Of a DNA stretch of 64,000 nt, positions 32,890-64,000 are shown in pieces (position 1 is the stretch's first letter; the number at the start of each line of letters is the position of its first letter). The DNA lies in contig NC_064822.1 in the NCBI RefSeq assembly GCF_024166365.1, positions 104,218,823 to 104,282,822 on the forward strand, read 5' to 3'. The stretch is from Elephas maximus indicus (Eukaryota > Chordata > Mammalia > Proboscidea > Elephantidae). The position numbers and the translations under genes were made by a program. Under the pieces are notes generated by a model, which saw nothing but the letters and a program-made list of their open reading frames with translations, searched no databases and was not told the DNA's origin.

Positions 32890-33320
32890 TTTTTTTTTTT
32901 GGTGGTAAATGTACATATAACAAAACATTTTCATTTCAACGTTCTTCACATGTACAGTTCAGGTACATCATTTTGTTCAACTAACACCACCATCCATTTC
33001 CAAATTTTTCCCCTCCCTTTAACAGAAAGAAGCTCAGTGCCCCCTAAGCACTGGATCTCTCTTCCCCTCTCCCTCCTACTCTGGTAACTACTAGTAAACT
33101 TTGGTCTCTACACATTTGCCTATTCTAGATATTTCCTGTTAGTGGGATCATACTATATTTGTCCTTTGGTGAGTGACTCGTTTCACTCAGCGTAATGTTT
33201 TCAAAGTTCACGCATGTAGTAGCAGGTATCAGGACTTCTCTTTGCGGCTGTGTAATTGTATGTACGTACCACCTTGTGTTTATCCATTCACCTGATGATG
33301 GAGCAAAGTTGTTTCATTAA
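32890..33320. repeat. Ancient L1 fragment
   Basis: GTAAATGTACATATAACAAA, TGTACAGTTCAGGTACATCA, CCACCATCCATTTCC and GTTTATCCATTCACCTGATG are motifs of old mammalian L1 ends. Confidence 0.65.
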
Positions 33321-33324
33321 AAGA

Positions 33325-33740
33325 GTATATTAGTTATCTATTGCTGCATAAAAAATTACCACAAGCCTAAAACAACAGATTTATTATTTCATAGTTTCTG
33401 TGGATTAGGAGTCTAGACATGGTTTAGCTGGGTGCCTTGCTTCTGGGTCTCACAAAGCTGCAATCCAGGTACCAGCTAAAGCTGCAGTCTCATCTGAGGC
33501 TCAACAGGGGAAGGATCCTCTTCTAAGCTCACTTGGTTGTTGGCAGGATTCAATTCTCAGGCTGTTGGACCGAGGGCCTTAGTTCCTCAACACGTAGACC
33601 TCTCCAACATGGCAGCTTTTTTCATCAAAGCCAATAAGGAAGAGAGTCTGCTAGCAAGATGGAAATCACAATTGTCTGTAGCCTAATCATAGAAGTGACA
33701 ACTCATCACCTCTCCTGTATTCTATTGATTAGAAGCAAGT
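33325..33740. repeat. Ancient interspersed repeat, family uncertain
   Basis: TTAGTTATCTATTGCTGCAT, AAAACAACAGATTTATTATT and TTGTTGGCAGGATTCAATTC are shared by a common old mammalian repeat I know by sequence but cannot name with certainty (LTR or DNA type). Confidence 0.5.
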
Positions 33741-34830
33741 CACTGTGCTTGATCCCTCTGATCAGGAAGAGAGAGGGGCTTAGGGAAAGCCCAGGATGGA
33801 AAGCCAACTCCCTGAAATTGGCTATCTCCCTGTTCACTGCTGGCACCATTACACAGCTTTTTGGGGGTCAGACACTTGGGACAAGGACACTCTTTTAACT
33901 TGGTCTTAACTCACGTGACTCTCAGCTTTTACTTCAGGGCTCATAGGAAGGGGAGGTAAAAAAAAGGGGGGAAGGTGAAAACACCTCAATTGTTTCTGCA
34001 TTTGGCTCAGACTGGATCTGAGCCTCCCTACCTCTGTGGCAGGGAGCAGGAAGCACCTCATCACTTCATGCAGTCTTGGCCCCAGGAAAAATTATGAACA
34101 ACCAGTTTCTCCTTCTGGGCCTTTCCTCTTTGGCATTTTCACTCTTCTTTCCAGATCTCATCATTTCTCTCCTTCTCTCTAAGGTAACATCCTTGCTGAT
34201 TAAGAAAAATGCCATGGACACCACCTTAACCAAGTGATCAAATTTAACATCACCAAAAATGGGACAAAGTGACATCATAAGCCTCCAGTGTGATGCCCTG
34301 AGGACATAATGACACCTACGTGGTATTTGTACCAAAAATGTTTAACCTCAATCTAATCACAAGGGGAAAAAAATTGAAGGGCATTTCTAAAACAACTGTC
34401 CTGCATGTTTCAAAAATGACAATGTCATGGAAGAAAAAAAAAAAAAAAGCTGGGAAACTGTTATACATAAAGGAAACCAGAGAGACATAGCTAAATGTAA
34501 TGCATGATCCTTGATTTTTTAAAAAAAAAGCTATAAAGGACACTATTGGGACAAAAAGGAAAATTTTAAATAGACTGTATATTCGATAATAGGTATCAAT
34601 GTTCAATTTCCTCAGTTTGATAACTGTGGTTATGTGGACATGTCTCTGTTCTTGGTAAACATATGATGAAGAATTTAGGAAAGAAGTTGATGTCTGCAAC
34701 ACACTGGAGCCCTGGGGTAAATTTAGCTGTAGTAAGAACAGAACCTTTCTACTTCAGTCTACCCTGGGCTGTTTCAGAGTTCTTGCATTTTCATCATTTG
34801 TTTTCCTTTTGTGTCTTTCTTAACATTAGG
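33741..34830. other. Intergenic, no gene
   Basis: AT-rich, several short A and T runs; nothing recognised. Confidence 0.5.
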
Positions 34831-35030
34831 TAGCATGTCCCTAGGTGGCACAAACTCAGCAACTAACTGAAAGGTTGGCAGTTCAAATTCAACCCAAAGG
34901 CACCTTGGAAGAAAGGTCTGGTGATCCACATCCAAAAGGTCACAGCCATTGAAAATGCTATGGAGCATGTTCTACTCTGAGATACATGGAGTCATCGTGA
35001 ATCAGAATTGATTTGATGGCTACTGGTTTG
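34831..35030 (+). mobile_element. tRNA-derived afrotherian SINE, second subfamily
   Basis: TGTCCCTAGGTGGCACAAAC, GGTTGGCAGTTCAAATTCAA, GCTATGGAGCATGTTCTACT, then ATCAGAATTGATTTGATGGC. Same layout as 19672-19888. Confidence 0.8.
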
Positions 35031-35359
35031 GTTTTTTAATACAAAGATTTTTCTTTGCTTGTTTGACATAAACCTCTCTTAGGCAGGTTAAGGAGAGCCA
35101 AAGAAAGGGGTTATGCCCACTACTGGGTGCAGCCCCAAGGGGAAAGGAGCTTCTGGAGCCAGCCTTCAGAGTTGCTCTCTTGGTCAAGTGGGTTTTGTAG
35201 AAAAGCCATTTGTTCCCTGCCCTCCTTCCTTCCCTTCCCTTCTGCTTTTTCCCCTCCCAGTGTGGTATCATGAACAGATCTGTCTAGCTGTGAAGTCAAG
35301 GAGACCTGAATTCCAATCAATTAGAATGTGACACGGCAAATGTCAAAACTTATTCTTCC

Positions 35360-35740
35360 TTTCCACAAATATTCATTGGTGCCTACTAGGTGGCAGCCAC
35401 AATTCTAGGCACTGGGGATACAGCGGTAAATATAGAAGGCAGACAAGGTACCCACCCTTCTGCAACTTGCATTCTAATCCAGGAAGGCAGATAATAAACA
35501 AACAGCCAGATAAATAAATCCTAACCTCTATATAAAACCTCATGAAAAATGTTGCAGGAAATTAACATGTTAAAGGGTAACCAGAGGGCTCTACTTTAGA
35601 TAGGATGAAAAAGGAAGATCTCTCCAAGACTCAGTTTTCTCATCTATAAAATGGAGGTGGGGTATTCACCTTCACAGAGTTGTTTTAAAGTTCGAATAAT
35701 ATGTATAGAAAAAAAAATGTATAGAAGCACTCTTTAAATT
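35360..35740. repeat. L2 and MIR relics
   Basis: TTCATTGGTGCCTACTAGGT and CTAGGCACTGGGGATACAGC (L2, minus), then CTCAGTTTTCTCATCTATAA (MIR). Confidence 0.65.
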
Positions 35741-35924
35741 GCTATATAGCTTCTTATGTGATAACATATACAATATTACCTATAACAGTGTATGTGGTAG
35801 GCAGCTTCTGACAGGGCTCCCAGTGATCTGCCTCCTGGTTCAAGTCCTTGTGAAATATCCTCCCTTTGGGTGTGACTTCTCTCTCTGTCTTCCTCCCTCC
35901 CTCCCTCTTACTGCTGATAAATGC

Positions 35925-36395
35925 AAGAAGGATGAATCTAAAAAATATAGTGCCTTTGGAAAGAAGCCAGATACTAAAGAGTACACAATGGTCCTGTTTA
36001 TACGAAGTTCAAGAATAGGCAAATCTCAACTATGGTGATGAGAGTAAATGGTTGTTACTCATGAAAAGCTGGGCATTGGGAAGGGGCATGAGGAAAACAT
36101 CTGGGGTGAGGATGTCCTAGACCTTGATTTTGATGTGGTCACACAGGTATATACATGTGCAAAAATTCATCAAGTTGTACATTTAAGATTTGTGCACTTT
36201 ACACAATTGAGTTATATCTCAAAAATATTTTTCAAGAATAAAAATCCAGAAGGACATTCACGAAAAGTCTTAATAATGGTAATTTCTAGGTGGTGGGAAT
36301 ATGATGTTCTGATTGTTTTTGCTTGTTTGTATTTTCTAACTTTCTACAACACGTATGTATTTCTTCTGCAATAATAAAAGGTTCTTTTTAAAGCT
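35925..36395 (+). repeat. Ancient L1 3' end fragment
   Basis: AGTGCCTTTGGAAAG, TCATCAAGTTGTACATTTAA, TTTGTGCACTTTACACAATT and ATAATAAAAGG at the end. Confidence 0.55.
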
Positions 36396-37780
36396 GCGTT
36401 CCAAATACTCCCTAATATTATTCATGCTGCCTCAGGGGAAAGTCAAGAAATGTACTTAACTGCATTATCCTTGAAGCAGCCTCCAGGTGTGGGGGAGCTT
36501 GTCTGGTGCAGCCCCGAGCTCTGAGCCTGTGGAAGGTCGGAATGGACCCAGACTGTGATGGAAAGAACCCAGGAGGGTAGAATCTGAAGATCTGGGTTCA
36601 CAGCCAGATCCAACCATTGACTAATGTGGCCTTTGGGAAGTCATTTAACCTCAAAGCGGAAGGAAGCTTAAAGGTCTTTCAATGCGTTAGTCACAGAGTA
36701 GGGGTAAACTCAGGTCACTGACTCTGTACAGGCTCTTTCCACTGCATGCTACTTCCCTGTTTATGATATTCTTCCCCCCAACAATAACAAGTCACTTTTA
36801 TACAGTGATTTACATGTTATGAAACACAAATGTGCCTGTTAAATTCTCACAGAACAGCTTGTAAAGCAAGCATTGTTCTTTCTCCTTTTTTAAAGGTAAG
36901 AAGACTGAGATATTGAGTGGCTTGATTACAACTAGAAAGTGGAAGATTTAGGACTTGTGCTTTGGTCTTCAGACTCCAAATCCTTTGTCCTTTGCACTGC
37001 CAGACAGCCTGTCCAGGACCCTGACGTGTAACTGCACCCCTCCTCACACTGCACAGGCTTTAGTGCCGCTCGGCAGGCCGCCTCCACGCTCCACAGGGCT
37101 TTGTTTTCCGGGAGGGACAGACAGCTCTGCACAGAGCATCCCTGAAGGACCTGAGAGCCCTTATGGTGCCGACTCCAGGCCATTCAAGGAAGAACCCAGA
37201 CTCCTGCTAGCTCTGTGTTATCCCAGAGGCATATGGAAGTCCAATGCTGAGGAGCCATTCAGGTCAAGGGCCTTCCAGTCCCACCTCCCAACTTGGTTCC
37301 AGCATGGCTGCCAGCTCTCTCTGTCCTAAGAGTACCCTACTGATGCATGATGAGAGGCCACAATTCTTCACTAGTTCTCTTCCCTCCTCCCCGAGGCCTC
37401 TCCCAAACCGCTGTCTGGTTCTGGCCTCTTCCTAACACCCCCTTCCCAGGACCTCAGGCCTCATCCCCCTCGGGTGGTAGAGCAGCGAGAAGCAGAGCAA
37501 GAGGCAGTGGTAGGCCCAAGAGGCAGCAGCTGTGAGCAACTAGCGCCATGCCCTCTTCAATAATTCATTTCCAGGGAGGCTGCAGGCACCATGGGCTCAC
37601 TCGGAGCTGGAGATGCCTGCCTACTGCAGCTAAAATCCTTAAATCAAGAGGGGGAGGAGCTGGAGAGGGGGTAAAGAGCAGGAAGAAGCAAGTGGAAGAG
37701 TACCAAGCCTTCAGCCCCACCACTGGCCCCTCTCCCCCTACTCTTGGTTGCCAAGGGGCTCTGGTCTAGGTTGATGTTAC
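36396..37780. other. Intergenic, MIR relics, no gene
   Basis: MIR-like cores around 36590-36750 and 36780-37010 (AGGTAAGAAGACTGAG); the remainder is unique and GC-moderate. Confidence 0.5.
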
Positions 37781-38340
37781 CCGATGAGGGTCCCTGCCCT
37801 GGAGCAGTTTGAGCCAATGAAACATACTCCAAGTCAGAAACAGTGAGAAAGTTTATTAAGGAGATGTATATATCACTGGGGACCCAGCCGCAATACAGGC
37901 TTTCTCTATGGAGTCCCAAAGAGCAGTTTTACATTAGAGCTTATACAGAATCTTACACGGGCTACTTGTGTCTTTGTAGTCCCCTGCCAGACATTTCTTT
38001 ATTAGGCTAAAGACATGCATATCTGATACCTGGGGCTCCAACTTTCCTGTGGGGGTTGTATGCCACAGGTAGTCCCTCCAGAACAAAAGATTATTTGCAT
38101 CAGTTTAAAGCAAAGAACAAAGTCATTAACATTTGGTCAAAACAAAGTCATTAACAGAGGTATGTGAGGAGGCAGGCAGAGGAAGAACAACTTACAGGTT
38201 TATCATGGCCTTAGTTATTTATGTTAAGCTCTCAGTTGCCCGTTTTGAAAAAGAAGAAAACATGCTGGGGGGTATTGGGGGTCACACTGAGATCAAGGAT
38301 CTGATGAGAAATAAAAGAGCCCAAGAACTGCAGTGAGCCA
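37781..38340 (-). repeat. Possible LTR-like relic, unclassified
   Basis: AGAAAGTTTATTAAGGAG read in reverse resembles an LTR polyadenylation region, and GACTTTGTT/AAAGTCATTAAC is repeated at 38120 and 38143. No terminal repeats or coding frame seen. Confidence 0.3.
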
Positions 38341-41150
38341 GAGGGACAAAGAGGAGAGAGCCAAACACAGCGCCTCGTCCCCACTGACTCCAGCTGCATC
38401 TACCAGCGCCAACCTCTTTCCCCGCCTCTCTGAGCCTTCTAAGCGCACCTCCCCACCCCCCTTACCCCTGCCAAGGCAGCCTTTTGTTGCAGTCTCACCC
38501 TCCTAAAGGATGCCCACCTGCCCTCTGTCCCAGGTTTGCGGAAGCCCTGGGAGGTTTCAGCTGCCCCCACACTGGGGAACTCTTTCTCCAAAGGGCTCCC
38601 ACCCCTCCAGGGCTGTAATCTGAGTCAAACATCTCAGGACTCCTTCCAGGGACTCCCCCACACCACCCCATCCCTTTTCAGGCCTATCTTCCCAGGGTAA
38701 CCTCTGATGTTTACAAAGCTTGCAAGTATGCGGGAATGGAGGACCCACTTTAATGGACCCCTTGAACAGTGTTGTGATTCAGAGTCCTAAAGTGTTAGGA
38801 GTTTGGCAAAACAGGTTCTTTACCTCTATTGTGAGAGAAAGCTGCGAAGTAAGGCCAGCCCCCTTCCCCCAGCTATCCTGCAGATCCTGCCTCTAACACA
38901 CCTTCCTCTAACCCTAGAGTTCCCCTCATGTTCCAGCCTCATTCCTCACTCCAACCCATTTTATGGAACTGGAATCACTCATCACATGCACTAGACCCAG
39001 AGGGGAAGCTCAGCTCTAAGACTAAGAATGAGCATATATCAAACACCTACTGTGCGCCACGCCAAGCCAGACTATGGGCAGCAAGAGAGTGAGAGCCAAG
39101 CATCTTGATCCTCTCACCTTCCCAGATACCAGGAAGAACCTCAAAATCCACACAGCGATCACACTACCTGGCCCAGAGTAGACAAGAGTTGAGTCTTGAA
39201 GCCATAGCTGACTCCCCAGTCCCTCCAAAGAGGCCTGATGTGAGAAGGAGGGTGCAATCTTGCTGGGCAGATCAGCAAGAAACTCTTCAGATATACTTAT
39301 AGCAAATGCTGTGTCAGGGGATGGAGCCTGAAAGTGCCTAGAAGCATCGAATAACACCATGAGCTCAGAGGTGGAGCCCAGAAAAAGAAGGCAGAGGTTG
39401 CAGCAGGAGAGATTGAGGTTTCATGTCAGAGGAACTTCCTCAGAGTAATATCTGGAGTTGGCAATGGGATTCCCTGTGGAAGCTACTTCAGCAGAGCCTT
39501 CTCAGAAGAGAAGGGGTAGGCACCTCCTTTGGTCTGAGTAGAATATAAAGGGATGAGCATCATGAACTTTGCTCTCTGTGCTCATGGTGCACAGATTTTC
39601 CAATGTCAGGGCCACCAAGTACAATTGTACAGGCTGAAATCCAACCCTAGACGGGTCAGCCAAATCCCTGGTGCAGATCTGCATTTGCCGGGAGAGGGCC
39701 TCTTTTTAAAATGTGCAAAAGGGCTATATTCTGAGGTCTTGATAACCTGGGAGTATGGTAGGTCAGAGGAGAGAGTGAGCTGAGCCCCGGGAGAAGGAAT
39801 GAAGGGGGCCTACAAAGCCCTGGGGACCTGTATGCTGGAGCCAAGAACCTGAATGGCCCAAGCCAGGGCATGGCTGCGTGGAGTGTATCCATGCCACAGG
39901 CTCCTCTTAGCAGGGTGCCTGCCCAGATACTGTGAGATCAGACCAGAAATGGGGGGCCTGAAGGCACTTGAGTGGGAAGAAAGAGGCTGTGGGTCCTGGA
40001 CAAGGCCCAAAGGGAGAGAATCCTGCCCTGTCACCTCATACAGAGGGCCCGGGAGAAAGCAGTTCTGGGGCCTTTGGGGCTGGATTCCCGGCTCTAGCTC
40101 TGAGGTTCCTACCTTCTCTCCATTGCAGAAAGGAGCAGCATGTAGTCCAGCAGCTGGGGTGGAAATGAGAAAAAGCGAAGGGTGCAGAACCGCCCCATGC
40201 ACTTCAGATTCGCTCTGATAGGCTCAGGGAGAAGTAATTGATATTTCTATTTTAAAGTAAGGGGTGTCGAGATGATGTTGTAGGCTGCAAGTTCAGGGAG
40301 AGAGAGTAGAAGAAGAGAAGGGGTGAGAAAGGGGGCACCCAGGGACAATTACTTGCCTTGGCCAGCAACCCCCTTCTCCTATGGAAACTTAAGCTGCCCT
40401 AAGGCCCAGAGGAGATAGTCCATTAGCTGTGGTCAGCAGGGGTGCGGGAAGGAGCAGCCTCTCTCCCTCCAGCTTATTGCCAAATGAAAGGCAAAGCTTC
40501 TGCTCCCTCAGTTAGGGTCAAAAAACAAAAACAAACCGTAAAAACCTCCACACACTTTTAAGGCACACACACAACCTCCTTATCTCCTTTGAATAGCTGA
40601 AGGTGAGTAACTTGGGGGGGGGGTAGGGCGGTGGTGGGGGATCCATGGAACAATTGGACTGGACCACAGAGGGAGGGGAGCAGGTGGCCTCCCAAAACAC
40701 CTTCCAGGTTAGATTCAGCCTGAAGAGGAGCTGGAGGTGGAGAGAAAAGAATTGATTCTCCCCCAACTTACCTCCCTCTGGAGTGGTGGCGGGTGGAGGA
40801 TCAGCCTAGTAGAAAGAAAGGGTCAGTGTGCTGAGATCCCCAGGGGATGGTGGTATTGAGGGAAAGGGTTCCAGAACCCCCAGAGGAAGTGGGTTAAAGG
40901 AGGAGTAGGCAACGACAGTGAGGGCTTCCTCGATCTGAAAGGGAAGAGTTCTAGTTGGTGGAAGTTGAGGCCCCGGTCATTCAGTCCCAGGGTGCATCCA
41001 TCTGTCTCTGAAAGCGGTCTTTGGTATGAAGAAGAGGGGGTCAGCCTGGGGGCGCTGGGGGTGTGTGGAGGGACCAATGAGAGCCAGGTTCGCTCTGAAG
41101 GGTGCAGGGAAATAGCCAGCTGGTGCTACACCCTTCCTCCCCCCCTTCCC
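38341..41150. other. Upstream flank of CACNB3, repeat-poor
   Basis: 2.8 kb with few repeats (one short L2/MIR scrap at about 39020-39070) and no supportable exon. It contains a G-rich stretch at 40613-40640 and is the natural place for CACNB3 distal control. Confidence 0.5.
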
Positions 41151-41305
41151 CCGCCAGAACTTGGGCTTGTCCTGTTTGACGTGCCCGCCTAAGGGGCGGG
41201 AGGGGGGTACTGACCCGAGAAGCAGTCCCGAGGCTCTGCACGCCCCGCTGCCCAGTCCTGGCTGGAACACTGCTCAGCTCAGCTGGGGAGGCCCGTGAGA
41301 CGAGC
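41150..41305 (+). promoter_or_regulatory. CACNB3: Candidate most-upstream CACNB3 promoter and 5' UTR
   Basis: A GC-rich segment before the ATG at 41306, with a CRE-like TGACGTG (41177-41183) and an Sp1-like GGGGCGGGAGGGGGG at about 41193. No TATA box. Confidence 0.5.
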
Positions 41306-54678
<13,373 letters not shown>

Positions 54679-55722
54679 CAGCTTCCTGCTGCCCTACCAG
54701 GCAGGCATAGGCACAGCTTAATGGGGTACCTGGCTCCAGGCAGGTTGGTGTTAGACTGCATTAGGCTGGCACTAGGCTCAGCCCCCACAACCCTCTGCCC
54801 AGCTGCAGCTCCAGGGCTGTCTGGGGTCCCAAGGTTCTGGGAGCAGTGATCCCCCCCCCCAGGCTCTCATTCCAGGTACTAGCTGTGTGTTCTGCACCCC
54901 TGGCACCTTCCTCTCCTCCTGCACAAGAAAACTGCCCACTGGGCAGAGCCCTCAGGCCAGGACCCCCTTAGCAGGGGCCTTCCCACCACTCAGGGAAGGG
55001 ATGCCCCCTCAAAGTGACAAGAGGGTGGAGGTGTGGACAGCATGGCATGAAGACGAAACAAGGACCCTGAGCAGGCACAGGTCGTAACAGTCAAGGGACT
55101 CAGGGGTTGTGATTTGGGGTCTAAGGGCCTCCACTCACCTCACTGCCACACGTTAGAAACGAGACAATCAAAGCCCATCAGCGTGGCACTCCCATCTATC
55201 AGCTGGGGTGGGGCATCCAAGTACAGGACTGGAGCAGCAGGCAGCCTAGGCTGGGGCAACACCTCACAGCTGAAGCTCTTGGAGGGAGGGCTCTCCTCAT
55301 CTGTCAAGAAGCTTAACATCTGACAGGACCAGGGACTAGGAGCATACTCAGGCCAAACAGAGCGAGAGTCAACCTGGACTGGGTGTTTGGGGATGGAGGG
55401 TGGGTATGTATAACAGGACGTATGGAACAGCTTCAGGGGTCTCCTCACCCCTCATTCTTTTGCTCTTGCATCCAGTCATTTCTGTTATTGCCCTTCATGT
55501 GCCCTAGGGAATATGAGCCCCAAACTTTATTCCCTGATTCATAGCTGCTGTTTGTCAAGTTAGGGTTAGATGGGGAGAGGTAGGACACAGTAGACTGCCC
55601 CCAGAGGCCCTGTCTACTCAGCTACCCTTGCCTATGGCTCTAGTGTGTGATCTACAGAGCATGCTCCACAAGACCCTGCCCCCATCTCACTGTCATCACT
55701 AATAAACACCATGCGCAGTCCT
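54679..55722 (+). other. CACNB3: CACNB3 3' UTR
   Basis: From the stop to about 16 bases after the AATAAA at 55701. GC-moderate, with no repeat. Confidence 0.8.
55701..55706 (+). terminator. CACNB3: CACNB3 polyadenylation signal
   Basis: Canonical AATAAA, followed 30-40 bases later by a T/G-rich stretch (CGTTCTGTGTCTG). Confidence 0.82.
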
Positions 55723-56550
55723 CAGGCTTCCGTTCTGTGTCTGCTAGCTCAAGTGGCCAGGTTCCTCACTACGTGGCCTGGCCAAGTCTGGTGGAGGTAA
55801 AGAATTCTGGCCTCTCTCACAAAGGACCCATGGAGTGGGAAGGAAAAAAAGAGACAGAGCCAGGAGAGCCTGCCACCCCTCAGCCTCATCCCCAGGTGCC
55901 TGGGGGGAAGACATTCAGCAGCACAGATGGAACTTGTTCTGGGAGGTAAGGAGGAAGAGGCTTAGTCACAGTTTTATACTGTCCCTGCCTCAGGCCACAA
56001 AGGTCCTAGAAGTACAACCTGAACTCCATGTACCTGCCAGCTCTTTCTGAGGGGTAGGGATGAGCATGTGAGTAAGAGGGCATCAGTGGAAGGGCCCGGG
56101 CCCTGCAACACTCACCAAACCCTTGCTCAGCCAGGCCAGCTCAGGGCTCGTCGTTGCCTGTCTCTCCCTTCACCTTCCACTCTTCCACAAGCAGCAGACC
56201 AGGCAATTAGCTACAAGCAAAGGCCCACAGCACAGGTTGGAAGAGTGCTTCCAGTTGTGCCTCACCTGCTGAAGTTTCACAGCTGATGTCCTTTCTCACC
56301 CTGTGCACGGCTACCTCGAGGGTGGCCTGGCCAGGGCCACAAGTTGTGTGGGGCTGGAGCAGGGGAGGGAAGAGGTGTTACAATCCTATTGCCAGTGGCT
56401 TCCGTTTCCCTCAGAAGCTGTCTGTTGTGAGACCCTAGGCTCTACTCTTGATGTAGTTTTCTTTCACTTTCCAAGTGAACGCACTGCGCCCAGGGCTGTC
56501 CTTCCTGTGGTGCCAGGGAGAACCTGGGAGATGTTTTGCTAGAACTAGAC
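55723..56550. other. Gap between convergent CACNB3 and DDX23
   Basis: About 830 bp with no gene, repeat or CpG island seen. Confidence 0.7.
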
Positions 56551-57249
56551 ACAGCCTTAATATCCGTGTATTTATTCTCAGAACATACAAACCCATCTTC
56601 TCAGAGAATAGAAAACAGAAATTTCACGCAGTGACAGAGATGAACATAGCCAGTTCACCCTGACCTCCCTTTTACTAAAAAAAAAAAAAAAAAATTCCTT
56701 GGGTGAGGGATGCCTAGAGTGAGTGGCACCCCTTGGCACAGGGGTTGTACACAGCTCTAAAAGCTCTTGAGAATCCAAATGTGAAAACAGCTGTCAAAGT
56801 GACAACAGAGGTCCAAGGTCCATAACTCTCACGGTGCCATATCCCCTGGGTCATTTCAGGCAATGGTGTTACTGCAGCTTATGCAGTCAAGTCTATGCCA
56901 AAGGTGCTCCCATCCAGGCTGCCAGGATCCTGTTCAGTCTGGGGGCAATGCCAACTGGCTGTACCCACACCCTGATAAGAGTAAACAGCCCACTGCAATC
57001 CCAAAGAACCACAGAATGGCATAGCTGGCTCAAAACCTGGCCATTTGCTCTACCTCCCTCCTATAGCAGCTCCTCTCTTTTTGAAGCTCAGGCCTTCAGA
57101 CCTGGAGGTCTGGGCCAGGGCATCTGATTTGTTTTGTAAGCTCCCACAACCCAAGACTGAGGACCTGGAGAGAGGGATGTAAGGGTCCTGAAGAACCAGC
57201 ATTAGGCAGCTTCAGAGCATGCCCTTAAATCCAGGTGAAGAGCGATGTG
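56551..57249 (-). other. DDX23: DDX23 3' UTR
   Basis: From the stop to just past the AATAAA. Includes an 18-base A run on the plus strand (56677-56694), a T run in the transcript. Confidence 0.75.
56571..56576 (-). terminator. DDX23: DDX23 polyadenylation signal
   Basis: TTTATT on the plus strand, AATAAA on the minus strand, about 670 bases after the stop. It is the only such hexamer in the 3' flank. Confidence 0.78.
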
Positions 57250-63897
<6,648 letters not shown>

Positions 63898-64000
63898 TCA
63901 GTGGAAGTAAAAAGGACAGAGAGTGTAGGGAACCCACACAATGTTCACCAAATGAAGAAAAAAGGAGTAATTTATGATATGAGAAAAATGGAGATCTAAG

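Overview
The window is mammalian nuclear DNA, almost certainly from an afrotherian and most likely an elephant (Loxodonta or a close proboscidean). The evidence is the interspersed repeats. There are many tRNA-derived SINEs of the AfroSINE type, a second SINE family with a tRNA-Gly-like head, an RTE-class LINE whose 3' end matches the SINE tails, and an L1 lineage with its own 3' UTR. These sit among ancient mammalian MIR, L2 and MaLR relics. Protein-coding DNA is split into short exons with canonical GT-AG junctions.

Three known genes are present, in the order I know from human 12q13 (ADCY6 - CACNB3 - DDX23). ADCY6 (adenylyl cyclase 6) is on the minus strand at 233-14270. The window holds a non-coding first exon and 14 coding exons (812 codons); the rest lies beyond position 1. 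CACNB3 (voltage-gated calcium channel beta-3 subunit) is complete on the plus strand. Thirteen coding exons, first coding exon at 46115, give exactly 484 codons. Two further candidate first exons lie at about 41306 and 42415. DDX23 (PRP28 / U5-100K DEAD-box spliceosomal helicase) is on the minus strand at 56551-63863. The last 11 coding exons are present, and the N-terminal RS-like part lies beyond position 64000. All splice phases agree and no exon has a frameshift or internal stop.

Layout: 1-14340 is ADCY6 with its CpG-rich promoter. 14340-41150 is a repeat-filled intergenic region between the divergently transcribed ADCY6 and CACNB3. It contains a decayed, roughly full-length L1 (21759-30761) that carries an antisense 5'-truncated RTE and itself splits an older L2, together with a MaLR element, a second L1 3' end, and several SINEs. 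41150-55725 is CACNB3 with three GC-rich start regions. 55725-56550 is a short gap between convergent 3' ends. 56551-64000 is DDX23.

ADCY6 makes cAMP at the plasma membrane and is inhibited by calcium. CACNB3 traffics and gates voltage-gated calcium channels. Both belong to calcium/cAMP signalling, but their adjacency is ancestral synteny rather than an operon-like unit. DDX23 is an unrelated housekeeping splicing factor. I found no undescribed multi-gene system. The most interesting observations are the alternative CACNB3 first exons, a decayed tandem repeat of a CACNB3 exon-donor junction with an in-frame alternative donor, a near-perfect hairpin at 21325-21387, the nested transposon stack, and the SINE/RTE tail match.
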